Below are positions 26,293 to 35,549 of a DNA stretch of 64,000 nt, one piece after another (the stretch's first letter is position 1; the number at the start of each line of letters is the position of its first letter). This DNA comes from Acidobacteriota bacterium. GTDB lineage: Bacteria; Acidobacteriota; Terriglobia; Terriglobales; Acidobacteriaceae. Under the pieces are notes generated by a model. The model did no database searches and was not told the DNA's origin. It saw only the letters and a list, made by a program, of their open reading frames with translations. The stretch covers positions 62,001-126,000 of the forward strand of contig JAFDVP010000007.1 in assembly GCA_018268895.1 (NCBI GenBank). The letters are read 5' to 3'. The position numbers and the translations under genes were made by a program.

Positions 26293-26970
26293 ATGGCAAT
26301 GAACGATTACGACTACCGCATGAACCAGAACTACCCCATCACCATCGAAGGCGCGCGCGAGGAGACCTCGTCGCTGCTCGCCAAGGTGCTCGGTATTACC
26401 GCGCTCGGCTTCCTCATCACGGCCTTCGGCGTAGCCACCGCGCCGGCCTGGGGAACCTTCGTCGGCTTCATCGCCGTCATCGGGCTCATCTTCGCCATCA
26501 ACCTCACGCGCCGCCAGAGTCCCGCCGTCGCGCTCGGATTGTTCCTCTTCCTCGCCTACTTCATGGGCTGGGAGATCGGCCCGCTTATCCAGCGCTACAT
26601 CCGCGCCTTCGGCACCGGCCTGGTCTTCAACGCCGCCGCAACCACTGGCTGCGGCATGGCGGTGATGGGCTGCATATCGTATCTGTTCAGCATCAACTAC
26701 CGCCGCATCGCCGGAATCGGCATGGCCGCGCTGCTCGTGCTCATCATCGCAGGCATCGCCAGCATGTTCTTCCACTTCCTCTCGCCGGACACGTATAGCT
26801 GGCTCACGCTCGGTATCTTTTCGCTGCTCACCGTCGCCGACTTCGCCCGCATCCGCGCCGGCGGCGACGGAGCGTCAGCCACCATGCTTGCGCTTTCGAT
26901 CTACCTCGACGGCATCAACATCTTCATGGCTGTTCTGCAACTGATGGGCGGACGCCGCAGCCGCGACTAA
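26293..26970 (+). CDS. Bax inhibitor-1/YccA-family membrane protein
   Basis: A 225-residue polytopic protein with about seven transmembrane helices, typical of the BI-1/YccA (TMBIM) family, putative pH-sensitive calcium-leak channels or modulators of FtsH. Recognisable parts: LLAKVLGITALGFLITAFG, FMGWEIGPLIQRYI and the C-terminal ALSIYLDGINIFMAVLQLMGG, with the conserved Asp near YLDxINIF. The second Met (26299) is an alternative start. Confidence 0.88.
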   Translation: MAMNDYDYRMNQNYPITIEGAREETSSLLAKVLGITALGFLITAFGVATAPAWGTFVGFIAVIGLIFAINLTRRQSPAVALGLFLFLAYFMGWEIGPLIQRYIRAFGTGLVFNAAATTGCGMAVMGCISYLFSINYRRIAGIGMAALLVLIIAGIASMFFHFLSPDTYSWLTLGIFSLLTVADFARIRAGGDGASATMLALSIYLDGINIFMAVLQLMGGRRSRD

Positions 26971-27015
26971 ATACCGGCGTTGGCACATGAGGAAACTTCA
27001 CAGATAGACGTGAAA

Positions 27016-27127
27016 TTGTCATCCTGAGGGTAGCGAAGCCGCGCAGTCGAAGGACCTGTAGTTTCATTCTTCATAGTTCACAGGGAAGCAAAATGCAGGT
27101 CCTTCACTCCGCTGCACTCCGCTCAGG
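27016..27127. repeat. Family A inverted-repeat pair
   Basis: ttgtcatcctgag...cgaaggacctgtag at the left and atgcaggtccttcactccgct...gctcagg at the right. Lies in the gap between the BI-1 gene and hemB, both of which end here. Confidence 0.75.
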
Positions 27128-27155
27128 CCTCGGTGAACTGCGGAGGCAGTACGCT

Positions 27156-28145
27156 TTACCCCAGCACCTTCGCGGCATCCTTCGCAAAGTAGGTCACGAT
27201 AAAGTCCGCGCCCGCCCTGCGGATTCCCAGCAGCGACTCCATCATCGCGCGCTCGGGCTCAAGCCAGCCACGCTCGAACGCCGCATGGAGCATCGAGTAC
27301 TCACCCGACACCTGGTACGCTCCCATCGGCACATCGTAGCGCTGCCGGGCCTCGCGGATGACGTCGAGATACGGCATCGCGGGCTTCATCAGCACCATGT
27401 CCGCGCCCTCGGCCAGGTCCTGGCCGATCTCGCGCATGGCTTCTCTTAGATTGGCCCCGTCCATCTGGTAGCTCCTCCGGTCGCCAAACTGCGGCGCCGA
27501 GTCTGCCGCCTCGCGGAAGGGCCCGTAGAACGCGCTGGCAAACTTCGACGCATAGCTGAGGATCGGCGTCTGCTCGAGGCCTGCTGCGTCGAGTGCAGAA
27601 CGCATGGCCGCCACGCGGCCGTCCATCATGTCGCTGGGAGCGACAACGTCCGCGCCCGCCTTCGCCAGCGACGCCGCTGTCTTCGCGAGAATCGCCACCG
27701 ACGAGTCGTTCTCAACATGAAAATGTTCGCCGTCGTGGGCGACCACTCCGCAATGTCCATGCGACGTGTACTCGCACAGGCACACATCGGCGATGGCGAC
27801 GAGCTTGTCCAGCCTGCGATTCTGCTTCATCGCGCGCAGCGTCGTCTGCACAATACCGTCGTCGGCCCACGCTCCCGTCGCCTGCTCGTCTTTCTTCGCG
27901 GGCAGGCCGAAAAGCAGAAGGCCGCCGATACCAAGCTCGGCGCACACCTCCGCCTCCCTCAGCGCCTCATCGACCGACAGATTATATACGCCGGGCATGG
28001 AAGCGATGGGCTTGCGCAGGCCCTCGCCCGGACAGATGAACAGCGGATAGATCAGCGACTCAGGCGAGAGCCGCGTCTCGCGCACCAGCGAACGCATCGC
28101 CTCGGTGCGCCGCAGCCGGCGCATTCTTACGGCAGGAAAGTTCAT
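27156..28145 (-). CDS. hemB: Delta-aminolevulinic acid dehydratase (porphobilinogen synthase)
   Basis: A 329-residue HemB, condensing two 5-aminolevulinates to porphobilinogen in tetrapyrrole (haem) synthesis. Zinc-site cysteines are present in [14 protein letters not shown] (Cys122, 124, 132), so this is the Zn-dependent type. The two active-site lysines lie in [14 protein letters not shown] and MKPAMPYLD. Full family length. No other haem gene is adjacent. Start at 28145. Confidence 0.97.
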   Translation of the reverse strand: MNFPAVRMRRLRRTEAMRSLVRETRLSPESLIYPLFICPGEGLRKPIASMPGVYNLSVDEALREAEVCAELGIGGLLLFGLPAKKDEQATGAWADDGIVQTTLRAMKQNRRLDKLVAIADVCLCEYTSHGHCGVVAHDGEHFHVENDSSVAILAKTAASLAKAGADVVAPSDMMDGRVAAMRSALDAAGLEQTPILSYASKFASAFYGPFREAADSAPQFGDRRSYQMDGANLREAMREIGQDLAEGADMVLMKPAMPYLDVIREARQRYDVPMGAYQVSGEYSMLHAAFERGWLEPERAMMESLLGIRRAGADFIVTYFAKDAAKVLG

Positions 28146-28224
28146 GCTTCCAGTCTACGCGTCGGGAAGAATCGACCGCGGGTAGTACAGATGAAGAGGG
28201 ATGAAAACGGAACAACCACCCAAC

Positions 28225-28376
28225 TTGTCATCCTGAGCGTAGTCCTTGCGAAGCAAGGACGCAGTCGAAGGGCCTGCATTTTTTCACCTGCGGATTCGTT
28301 GCTGTGAGAGTGAAAATACAGGTCCTTCCCATTCGACTTCGCTAGGGCAGGCTCTCCGCTACGCTCCGCTTCAGTC
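28225..28376. repeat. Family A inverted-repeat pair, right arm diverged
   Basis: Left arm ttgtcatcctgagcg with an internal tccttgcgaagcaagga hairpin, then gggcctgcatt; right arm acaggtccttcccattcgacttcgct. The right end runs into the 3' end of the zinc-ribbon gene. Confidence 0.65.
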
Positions 28377-28940
28377 CGGCTCCGCGATCGCGTCGTACTC
28401 AATCCCGGAGACGGCCGGGGCCAGCACCCACAGCGTGTAGATTCCCAGCGCCGTTCCCATCACCGGCTTGAACAGCACCAGCACCGCCGCGACGACCGCC
28501 AGTACGCGGCCCCACGTTCTGCGCGCCAACAGGCTGTAGCCGACCACTGCCGCAAGGACCGAGCCCACAACCAGGAAGGCCATGATCACCGGCATCAAGT
28601 GCATCCATGGCGGGCCGAACATGTAACCGTGATGGCCGAACGGAAATCCTCCGCCGCTCCACCGGCGATACATCACCGCGCGCACGAAGAACATCCCGAA
28701 CAGTCCCATCACCACGCGATACGCCGCGTACACCAGCCACACCGTACCCAGCGTCTGCAGATGCCTCTGCACCCTCGACACCATCATCATCGGCGGAGGG
28801 ACATACGCATACTGTTGCTGAGGCGCGCCATACGCCGGCGCCGCATATTGAGCTGGCGGAGGAGCCGCCACCTGCGCTCCACAGCGAGCGCAGAACTTTA
28901 CATCCGGCCCAACCGGGCCACCACATGCCTGACAGACCAT
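28371..28940 (-). CDS. Zinc-ribbon membrane protein
   Basis: A 189-residue protein with an N-terminal zinc ribbon (CQACGGPVG then FCARCGAQV: two CxxC pairs), a Pro/Ala/Tyr-rich linker, and four predicted transmembrane helices. The function is unknown; such ribbon-plus-membrane proteins are common in Acidobacteria. ATG at 28940 is preceded by ggaggtgcagg; the longer frame has no such site. Confidence 0.78.
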   Translation of the reverse strand: MVCQACGGPVGPDVKFCARCGAQVAAPPPAQYAAPAYGAPQQQYAYVPPPMMMVSRVQRHLQTLGTVWLVYAAYRVVMGLFGMFFVRAVMYRRWSGGGFPFGHHGYMFGPPWMHLMPVIMAFLVVGSVLAAVVGYSLLARRTWGRVLAVVAAVLVLFKPVMGTALGIYTLWVLAPAVSGIEYDAIAEPD

Positions 28941-29018
28941 CCTGCACCTCCTATCGGTGACTCGGGTCCAACCACTGCTACGCACAAAGCCGACGGACAG
29001 TTCCATGCTGCCGGGTGC

Positions 29019-29105
29019 GGGTGCCCCACATCTCGATTCTGAGATATGGGTTTTGCAGAATGCCCGGATGCCCCATCCTTCGCAGCAGCGAAGGGTGGGA
29101 TGAAC
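29019..29105. repeat. Family D unit followed by family B unit
   Basis: Family D (gtgccccaca, then tctcgattctgaga, then tatggg) spans 29019-29054; a second copy is at 45800-45833. Family B (atgccccatccttcgcag, then cgaagggtgggatgaac) spans 29066-29105 and ends one base before the mutS2 ATG at 29107. Confidence 0.75.
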
Positions 29106-29106
29106 A

Positions 29107-31905
29107 ATGCTCCAGTACCATCCCTTACAGGCGATTACGATAATAGACGTGCATCCTGCCGTCTTAGCCGCGAATATTCCTTCTCCGCTCGCCGAATCTT
29201 CTGCCGCCGCGCTGGAGTGGCCGCGCCTGCGCGACTATCTTTCCACGCGCACCTTCAGCCCGCTGGGCAAAGCCTGGGTGCTTGCTCTCGAACCCTCCTC
29301 CGACCTTGCATGGATCGAGTCGCAGCAGCAGCGCACCCATGAGATGCGCGCTCTCTATGCCTCCGGCGGCAGCTTCGACTTCCACGGCCTCTTCGACCCC
29401 ACGCCGCTGCTTGAGAAGGCGCGCATCGAAGGTGCGGCGCTCGAAGCCATCGAGATCCTCTCGCTTGTCACCGTCGCCGAACGCATCGCCGCCTGGCGCA
29501 GCCTGCTGCTCGACCAGCCACAGAACTGGGTGCCCCACCTTCGCGAAGCTAAGGTGGGTTCGCAGGATATTCCCGGCACGACCAGCGGCATCGCCGAACT
29601 CTCCCTCCCCATCCGCGACTCCGACCTCACTCCTCTGCTGCGGCAGCTTCGCGGTAAGATCGAGCCCGACGGCTCACTCTCCGACGACGCCTCGCCCGAG
29701 CTGCGCCGCATCCGCCGCGCCATGGAGCAGCAGCACCGCGCCATCGAAGAGAGCCTGCGCCGCGCGCTCACACGTCTCGCCGCCGAAGGCAGCACGCAGG
29801 ACGCCGTCATCACCATACGCGGCGACCGCTTTGTCATCCCCGTGCGTTCGGAGCACAAGCGCAAGGTCCCCGGCGTCGTGCACGGCTCTTCCTCGTCAGG
29901 GCAGACCGTCTTCGTCGAACCGCTCGAGACCATCGAGCAGAACAACGAGCTCGTTCGCCTGCTCGACGAAGAGCAGTCGGAGATTCACCGCATCCTCGTC
30001 GCCATGACGCGCGCGCTCGCTGCCGACGCGCCCACGATTCTCACCGGCTCCGCCATCCTCGCCGAGGTCGAATCGCATGCCGCGCGGGCGCGCTTCGCCA
30101 ACGACCTCAACTGCGCGCGGCCTGTTTTCACGAACAGCGATCTCGCCCCATCCCACACCTCTTCACACTTGTCATTCCGTAGCGAAGCGGAGGAATCTGC
30201 TTCTCTTCAACCAGCCCCCAGCACTCGGGTGCCCCATCCTTCGCAGTCTCACCGCGAAGGATGGGATGAACAAAACCCCGCGCCCGGCTTTGTACATCCC
30301 ACCCTTCACTTCGTGAAGGATGGGGCACCCAGGCTGAGAACTGACAACGGAGAACAGACAACCACTCCCCACCTCTCGCTCACCAACGCGCGTCATCCGC
30401 TGCTCGAGCTCCGCATGATCGCCGAGGCCCGCGCCGCAGGCGAAGAGGCGAAACATCCCGTCCCTCTCACGGTCGAACTGCGGGACGACGCGCGCCAGCT
30501 CATCGTCAGCGGCCCCAACACCGGCGGCAAAACTGTCTCGCTCAAGACCATTGGCCTGCTCGCGTTGATGGCGCAGGCAGGCGTTCCCGTCCCCGCTGAG
30601 GAGGCCACGCTCCCGCTCTTCACCGGCATCTTCGCCGACATCGGCGACGCGCAGTCGATCGAACGCAACCTGTCGAGCTTCTCCGCGCACGTCGTCAACC
30701 TCGGCCGCATCTCGCGCGAGGCCACTTCGTCGTCGCTCGTTCTGCTCGACGAACTCGGCTCCGCCACCGACCCCGAGGAGGGCGCGGCGCTCGCAGTCGC
30801 GGTGTCGCAGCATTTTCTTCGCGCGCGCGTCTGGAGCTGCATCACCACGCACCTTACCTCGCTCAAGGTCTACGCCGCCAAAAACGCAGGCGTGCTCAAC
30901 GCCGCCGTGGGCTTCGACCAGGAGACACTGACGCCGACCTACAAGCTGCGCCTCGGCGTCCCCGGTGCCAGCGCCGGACTCAACATCGCCGCGCGGCTCG
31001 GCCTCTCGCCCGCGATTATCTCAGCCGCGCGCTCACAGCTCTCCACGCAAACAGCCGACATCGCCGCCTTCCTCGACCGCCTGCACCAACAGCTTGTCGC
31101 CGTCGGCGAAGAACGCGACACGATCAAACAACGCGAGCAGGAGTTACAGAAGGAGCGCATTCGCCTCGACCTCGAAGGCCGCGCCGAGATCAAGCAGCGC
31201 ACGCGCGAGCTCGAAAAGAAGCTCGACTCGCTGCTCAACGACTTCGAGTACCAGCTTCGCGAAAGCGTCAAAGCCATCGACGACAAGGCCGTCGCGAAGA
31301 AGATCCAGCGCGACTCCGCCACCACGCTCGCCCGCGCGCGCCGCGAGTTCGGCCAGCAGTTCAACTCCACCGTCGTCGCCCACATGACGGGCGCCGACAG
31401 GAACGACCCCAACGCACAGCCGCACATCGTGCGCAGCGCCGCCGTGGGCGACCTCGTCAAACTCAAATCGCTCGGCCGCCAGGCTCGCGTCGAGCACGTG
31501 ATCGACGCCAGGACCTTCGAGGTCTCCATCGGCCCCATGAAGATGAAGGTGCCCATCGACGACATCGCTGAAGTCGAACAGGTCAAGGTCGTCACGCCGT
31601 TAGAGGCTGCGCGCAAACGCGGCGGCGTCACCGTCTCCACCGTCGAAGACCCCGACTACATGTCGAGCGAGATCAACGTCATCGGACGCACCGCCGACGA
31701 GGCCCACGACGAGGTGGCCCGCTTCCTCGACCGCGCCTTCCTCGCCGGACTGCCCCGCATCCGCATCGTGCACGGCACCGGCATGGGCGTCCTGCGCCGC
31801 ACCCTGCGCGACTACCTGCGCTCGCACCCGCACGTCGCCAACATCACCGAGCCCCCGCAGAACCAGGGCGGACAAGGCGCCACCGAAGTCGAGCTGCGCC
31901 AGTGA
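29107..31905 (+). CDS. mutS2: Endonuclease MutS2 with in-frame repeat-derived insertions
   Basis: A 932-residue MutS2, longer than the usual 780-800. Order: MutS lever/core, ATPase with Walker A GPNTGGKT (about 469) and Walker [17 protein letters not shown] (about 543), coiled coil (about 650-740), and C-terminal Smr nuclease domain ([11 protein letters not shown]...HGTGMGVLR). MutS2 limits recombination or rescues collided ribosomes. Two insertions come from dispersed repeats: [11 protein letters not shown] near residue 145, and about 70 residues (345-418) between CARPVF and [11 protein letters not shown]. The latter is Pro/Ser/His-rich, lies before the ATPase and keeps the frame. ATG at 29107 abuts a repeat; GTG at 29149 is an alternative start. 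Confidence 0.93.
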   Translation: MLQYHPLQAITIIDVHPAVLAANIPSPLAESSAAALEWPRLRDYLSTRTFSPLGKAWVLALEPSSDLAWIESQQQRTHEMRALYASGGSFDFHGLFDPTPLLEKARIEGAALEAIEILSLVTVAERIAAWRSLLLDQPQNWVPHLREAKVGSQDIPGTTSGIAELSLPIRDSDLTPLLRQLRGKIEPDGSLSDDASPELRRIRRAMEQQHRAIEESLRRALTRLAAEGSTQDAVITIRGDRFVIPVRSEHKRKVPGVVHGSSSSGQTVFVEPLETIEQNNELVRLLDEEQSEIHRILVAMTRALAADAPTILTGSAILAEVESHAARARFANDLNCARPVFTNSDLAPSHTSSHLSFRSEAEESASLQPAPSTRVPHPSQSHREGWDEQNPAPGFVHPTLHFVKDGAPRLRTDNGEQTTTPHLSLTNARHPLLELRMIAEARAAGEEAKHPVPLTVELRDDARQLIVSGPNTGGKTVSLKTIGLLALMAQAGVPVPAEEATLPLFTGIFADIGDAQSIERNLSSFSAHVVNLGRISREATSSSLVLLDELGSATDPEEGAALAVAVSQHFLRARVWSCITTHLTSLKVYAAKNAGVLNAAVGFDQETLTPTYKLRLGVPGASAGLNIAARLGLSPAIISAARSQLSTQTADIAAFLDRLHQQLVAVGEERDTIKQREQELQKERIRLDLEGRAEIKQRTRELEKKLDSLLNDFEYQLRESVKAIDDKAVAKKIQRDSATTLARARREFGQQFNSTVVAHMTGADRNDPNAQPHIVRSAAVGDLVKLKSLGRQARVEHVIDARTFEVSIGPMKMKVPIDDIAEVEQVKVVTPLEAARKRGGVTVSTVEDPDYMSSEINVIGRTADEAHDEVARFLDRAFLAGLPRIRIVHGTGMGVLRRTLRDYLRSHPHVANITEPPQNQGGQGATEVELRQ
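29528..29562. repeat. Family B unit inside mutS2
   Basis: gggtgccccaccttcgcg then aagctaaggtgggttcg, a short B unit with arms ccacctt / aaggtgg. It is read in frame as [11 protein letters not shown]. Confidence 0.7.
30168..30330. repeat. Composite C half-unit plus inverted pair of B units inside mutS2
   Basis: C half (cttgtcattccgtagcgaag, gaggaatctgctt) at 30168-30203; B (gggtgccccatccttcgcag, ccgcgaaggatgggatgaac) at 30227-30271; inverted B (tacatcccacccttcac, gtgaaggatggggcaccc) at 30289-30330. All are read through without a stop in the mutS2 frame. Confidence 0.88.
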
Positions 31906-31950
31906 TGCGGCAGTCACCGCACAGCCACACGCCATCGCACAGCCACAACC

Positions 31951-32191
31951 TTGTCATCCTGAGCGAAGGGTAACGAAGAGCCTGCCCTGAGCGAAGGCGA
32001 AGGGAAGGACCTACATGTTCGGGTGCCCCATCCTTCGCAACGCGAAGGATGGGATGAATACCTTCTTACCCGGCACGAGCCAATTCATCCCACCCTTGCC
32101 TTTGGCAAGGATGGGGCACCCCGAACATCTTACCCAGGGAGCAGAATGCAGGTCCTTCGACTGCGCGCTACGCCGCTTCGCTCAGGATGAG
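31951..32191. repeat. Nested composite: inverted B pair inside an inverted A pair
   Basis: Outer A arms: ttgtcatcctgagcgaag from 31951 and cgcttcgctcaggatgaga ending near 32192, with aaggacctacat / atgcaggtcctt inside. Inner B arms: gttcgggtgccccatcc (32018 on) and ggatggggcaccccgaac (to 32126), each with its own hairpin. A symmetric structure of about 240 bases fills the mutS2 to L,D-transpeptidase gap; nothing else is visible there. Confidence 0.9.
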
Positions 32192-32258
32192 AATTCAAAT
32201 AATTAGGAAGAATCTGCATGTTTCGCAGGATGCCAACCGCAGGCTTACACTGTCGGCA

Positions 32259-33026
32259 ATGACACCTCGAACCATCTTCGCCTGCTTCATGCTGGGGGTC
32301 GCCACCGTGAGCGCAACCGCCAAAGACAACGCTCCGTTGTCCTCGTCAACGCAGTTGATCGTCGTCACCACGCCCGGCTGGGACTCCGTCGACGGCCACA
32401 TGCAGCGCTATCAACGCAAATCCGTCCGCGATGCGTGGCAGCCCGTGGGAGACGCCTTCGCCATCGTCGTCGGCAAGCACGGCCTGGGCTGGGGCGCGGG
32501 AGTGATGCCGGTCGCCGAACCCGCCTCCGCCGGCCCGGTGAAGAAGGAGGGCGACGGCAAGTCTCCCGCTGGGGTCTTTCTGCTCGGCACCGCATTCGGC
32601 GACGCCACCACCGCGCTCGATGGCACAAAGCTCAAATATCTCGAGCTGACGCCTTCGATCGAGTGCGTCGACGATGTGAACTCCGAGCACTACAACCGCC
32701 TCGTCGATCGCTCGAAGATCGCCTCCGTCGACTGGAAGAGCTCCGAGCACATGCGCGACACCGGCGAGGCCTACCGTCTGGGTATCGTCGTCGATCACAA
32801 CAACATCGCAGCGCCGCCTTCGCAAGCGCCAGTGCGCGGCGGGGGCTCGTGCATCTTTCTCCACCTGTGGCAGGGCCCCGGACACGGCACTGCGGGCTGC
32901 ACCGCGATGGCCCCAGCCAACATGGAGTCGCTGCTGCGATGGCTCGACCTCAGCCGCAAGCCTCTCCTGGTGCAGTTGACCGCGGACGAATATGCGCGCG
33001 CGAAGAAGACGTTGAAGCTGCCATAA
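32259..33026 (+). CDS. L,D-transpeptidase family protein, exported
   Basis: A 255-residue YkuD-type L,D-transpeptidase, which cross-links or remodels peptidoglycan through a Cys nucleophile. A signal peptide (IFACFMLGVATVSATA) is followed by the catalytic domain: GDGKSPAGVFLLGTAFG, then HLWQGPGHGTAGCTAM with catalytic Cys at about 214 and its His upstream. ATG at 32259 gives the signal; the longer frame reads into the repeat. The next gene follows 27 bases later on the same strand. Confidence 0.85.
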   Translation: MTPRTIFACFMLGVATVSATAKDNAPLSSSTQLIVVTTPGWDSVDGHMQRYQRKSVRDAWQPVGDAFAIVVGKHGLGWGAGVMPVAEPASAGPVKKEGDGKSPAGVFLLGTAFGDATTALDGTKLKYLELTPSIECVDDVNSEHYNRLVDRSKIASVDWKSSEHMRDTGEAYRLGIVVDHNNIAAPPSQAPVRGGGSCIFLHLWQGPGHGTAGCTAMAPANMESLLRWLDLSRKPLLVQLTADEYARAKKTLKLP

Positions 33027-33053
33027 ACAGACACTCCGATTCGGGACACCCAG

Positions 33054-33647
33054 ATGAAGCCTCTCGCCATCCTCATCCTTCTCGCAGTCAACGCCGCCTT
33101 CGCGCAGCGTCCTGCTGTGCCCACCGCGCCGGTGCAGCCTCCGCCGCCTCCGCTCAAAGGCTCTCTCGCGGGTCACCCCGCATGGCCCACTGCCAGGCCC
33201 GAGGACGTGCGCTCCATCGAAGCCATCGTCAACGCGCTCTACTCTGTCATCTCCGGCCCGAAGGGCCAGCCGCGCGACTGGGACCGCATGCGCTCGCTCT
33301 TCCTTCCCGACGGACGCTTGATCCCCTCGCGCGCCGACCGCGAGACGCACCGCGCCGACGCCGTCGTCCTCACCATCGACGGCTACATCGAGCGCGCCGG
33401 CCCCCACATGACCGCCGAAGGCTTCTTCGAGCGCGGCATCAACAACCAGGTCCAGCGCTTCGGCAACATCGCCCACGTCTGGAGCACCTACGAGTCGCGC
33501 CACAACGCCGACGACGCAATGCCCTTCGCCCGCGGCATCAACAGCATCGAGCTGCTCAAAAGCGGCAGCCGCTACTACATCGTCGAGGTCCTCTGGGACT
33601 CCGAGACCCCAGCCGCGCGCATCCCTTCGGAGTACCTGCCGAAGTAA
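33054..33647 (+). CDS. Exported NTF2/SnoaL-like protein
   Basis: A 197-residue protein with a signal peptide (LAILILLAVNAAFAQ), a Pro-rich linker (APVQPPPPPLKG), and a SnoaL/NTF2-like cone domain: VRSIEAIVNALYSVISG, MRSLFLPDGRLIP, AEGFFERGI, ARGINSIELLKSGSRYYIVEVLWD. No catalytic residue is diagnostic, and the role is unknown. It probably forms an operon with the L,D-transpeptidase. Confidence 0.75.
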   Translation: MKPLAILILLAVNAAFAQRPAVPTAPVQPPPPPLKGSLAGHPAWPTARPEDVRSIEAIVNALYSVISGPKGQPRDWDRMRSLFLPDGRLIPSRADRETHRADAVVLTIDGYIERAGPHMTAEGFFERGINNQVQRFGNIAHVWSTYESRHNADDAMPFARGINSIELLKSGSRYYIVEVLWDSETPAARIPSEYLPK

Positions 33648-33663
33648 GGCCTTTCGTTTTTGT

Positions 33664-33827
33664 TTGTCGTTCCGTAATGCAGAGGAATCTGTTTTCCTCC
33701 GGCCCGCCCCAAACATTCGAGTACCCCATCCTTCGCGTATCGTGCGAAGGGTGGGATGAACAAAACCAAAGCAGATTCCCATTCGCTTCGCTCAGGACAA
33801 GCTCTCCACTACGCTACGGAATGACAA
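33664..33827. repeat. Composite: B unit nested inside an inverted C pair
   Basis: C left arm ttgtcgttccgtaatgcaga with ggaatctg (33664-33691); B unit gtaccccatccttcgcg...gaagggtgggatgaac (33721-33761); C right arm gcagattcc...acgctacggaatgacaa (33771-33827). The rest of 33648-34048 shows only the leader of the next gene. Confidence 0.85.
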
Positions 33828-34048
33828 AGGAAAGCGAGCGCCCCGCACTCTGCCGCTCTTCGACCTCTCCACGCAACCGGCCCCACATCTGCTAAAGCAC
33901 ATCGCTCAGCGTTGGGTAATGGCGCGTCCGGTTACGAATTGATGTGACGAAGTGCGGAATCGCGAATGAGTGTGGCGCCATCAATAGATACAATTCGTGT
34001 GCCGGGCCTGGCAAAATTCAAACGACCGTGAAAGAGGGATACGTAGTG

Positions 34049-35059
34049 ATGAGCACAACCGCACCTGTTACGCCGGAACGTATTATGCAGTTTGCCTGGG
34101 GGTATGTACCGACTCTGGTGATTGAGTCGGCATTGAAGCATCGCGTCTTCGATGTGATCGACGAAGGACCGAAGACGCTGGAAGAGACAGCGGCGGCGAC
34201 AGGCGCTTCGGAGCGCGGTCTGCGCTCGGTGATGAACGTTCTGGTGGGACTTGGGTTTCTTGCGAAGGAGGGAGAGAAGTATGTCCTGACTCCCGAGAGC
34301 GAGACGTTTCTTGTCAGCACGAAGCCCGGCTTTCAGGGAGGCATCTTCAAACACACCAGCGGGCAGTTGCTTCCGAAGTGGTTGCAACTGAACGATGTGG
34401 TCGCCACGGGGAGGCCCGCGAAGGCGGTGAACCAGGAGGGCGACGGCAGCGAGTTCTTTCAGGGCTTTGTGAAGGACATCTTCCCGCTGAGCTATCCGGC
34501 GGCGACAGTGCTGGGCAAGCACCTTGCCCTGAGCCAGCGCAAGGGCGTGGCGAAGGTGCTGGACCTCGCCGCAGGTTCCGGCGTGTGGGGCATCGGTCTG
34601 GCGCAGAGCGCGGACAACGTAACGGTAACCGCGGTCGATTGGGAGGGCGTATTGCCGGCGACGCAGGAGGTCGTGGGACGCTTTCGTCTGGCGAACCGCT
34701 TCTCGTTTATCGCGGGCGATCTCCATACGGTGGACTTTGGCGGCGACCATGATGTGGCGACGCTCGGGCACATCCTGCATTCGGAGGGCGAGCGCAAGAG
34801 CAGAGCGTTGCTGAAGAAGACGTTTGCCGCGCTGAAGAGCGGAGGAACGATCGCCATCGCGGAGTTTCTCGTGAACGGCGATCGCAAAGGGCCAGTCGGC
34901 TCGCTGCTGTTTGCGGCGAACATGCTGGTGAATACGGATGAGGGCGACACGTTCTCGTTCGAGGAGATCGCCGGGTGGCTGAAGGAGGCGGGCTTCAAGG
35001 ACGCACGTCTGCTGGAGGCGCCGGGGCCTTCGCCGCTGGTGCTGGCAACCAAGCCTTAA
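34049..35059 (+). CDS. SAM-dependent O-methyltransferase (methyltransferase family 2-like)
   Basis: A 336-residue class I methyltransferase with an N-terminal winged-helix dimerisation domain (SALKHRVFDVIDEGPKTLEETAAATGASERGLRSVMNVL, about 25-65), then the SAM-binding motif VLDLAAGSGVWGIGLAQ (about 172-188), VDWEG at the end of strand 2, and a C-terminal LFAANMLVNTDEGDTFSFEEIAGWLKEAGF. The layout matches O-methyltransferases acting on phenolics or polyketide-like acceptors; substrate unknown. ATG at 34049 follows gaggga. A shared terminator separates it from the convergent secreted protein gene. Confidence 0.85.
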   Translation: MSTTAPVTPERIMQFAWGYVPTLVIESALKHRVFDVIDEGPKTLEETAAATGASERGLRSVMNVLVGLGFLAKEGEKYVLTPESETFLVSTKPGFQGGIFKHTSGQLLPKWLQLNDVVATGRPAKAVNQEGDGSEFFQGFVKDIFPLSYPAATVLGKHLALSQRKGVAKVLDLAAGSGVWGIGLAQSADNVTVTAVDWEGVLPATQEVVGRFRLANRFSFIAGDLHTVDFGGDHDVATLGHILHSEGERKSRALLKKTFAALKSGGTIAIAEFLVNGDRKGPVGSLLFAANMLVNTDEGDTFSFEEIAGWLKEAGFKDARLLEAPGPSPLVLATKP

Positions 35060-35120
35060 CTGTATCGGATGTGTGGGAGTTCGGTTCTGTGGCGGGTTGA
35101 GGGTGCCTGGGGAGAGAACA

Positions 35121-35157
35121 ATAACAAGAGGCCGCATACAGCGCGGCCTCTTGTTAT
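35121..35157. terminator. Bidirectional terminator hairpin
   Basis: Perfect 15-base stem ataacaagaggccgc / gcggcctcttgttat with a 7-base loop, between two convergent genes. The outer part supplies A/T-rich tails for both strands. Confidence 0.9.
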
Positions 35158-35178
35158 CCGGGAGAGTGAAGTTTGTGT

Positions 35179-35520
35179 TTAGAGCAGGGATACGGAGCTG
35201 ACCTTCAAGGTGTCGCCCTCGACGTCGCCTTCGACGTTGACGCGAAGGTGGTCCTTCTTGCCTGAGGCCTTGAGCTCTTCGGTGATCTTCTTGTTTCCTT
35301 CAGCGTCGAACTTGAGGAAGTGTTGGTCGCTGGTGATGATGCCGTAGCCGCTCTTGGCGCACTTGAGGGCGCACTCGCGGGTGTGGGCGTCGGGATCGGC
35401 GGCGGCCTTCTTGGAACAACTGACGTCGACGACGGAGACGTCGTGGTAGCTGGCGGCGGAGGCCAGCGCGGGCATGGCGGCCAGACCGGCGAGCGTGAGC
35501 AGCGAGACGAGTTTCTTCAT
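35179..35520 (-). CDS. Small periplasmic protein, unknown
   Basis: A 113-residue exported protein. Signal peptide MKKLVSLLTLAGLAAMPALASA, then a short beta-rich domain with cysteines in DVSCSKK, RECALKCAKSG and the C-terminal DHLRVNVEGDVEGDTLKVSSVSLL, which looks like a small OB/beta-barrel end. Function unknown. aaaggag precedes the ATG at 35520. It lies 30 bases after a DoxX-like gene on the same strand and is probably co-transcribed. Confidence 0.78.
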   Translation of the reverse strand: MKKLVSLLTLAGLAAMPALASAASYHDVSVVDVSCSKKAAADPDAHTRECALKCAKSGYGIITSDQHFLKFDAEGNKKITEELKASGKKDHLRVNVEGDVEGDTLKVSSVSLL

Positions 35521-35549
35521 GGCGGTTCTCCTTTTGTGTTGCAGAAATA

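Noticed and set aside
30140..30360. Reading the mutS2 insert as evidence of a pseudogene
   Set aside because: The frame is kept and both the ATPase and Smr domains downstream are intact.
32346..33782. 478-codon minus-strand open frame
   Set aside because: Covers two clear plus-strand genes (L,D-transpeptidase and NTF2-like) and runs through a repeat; a typical high-GC shadow.
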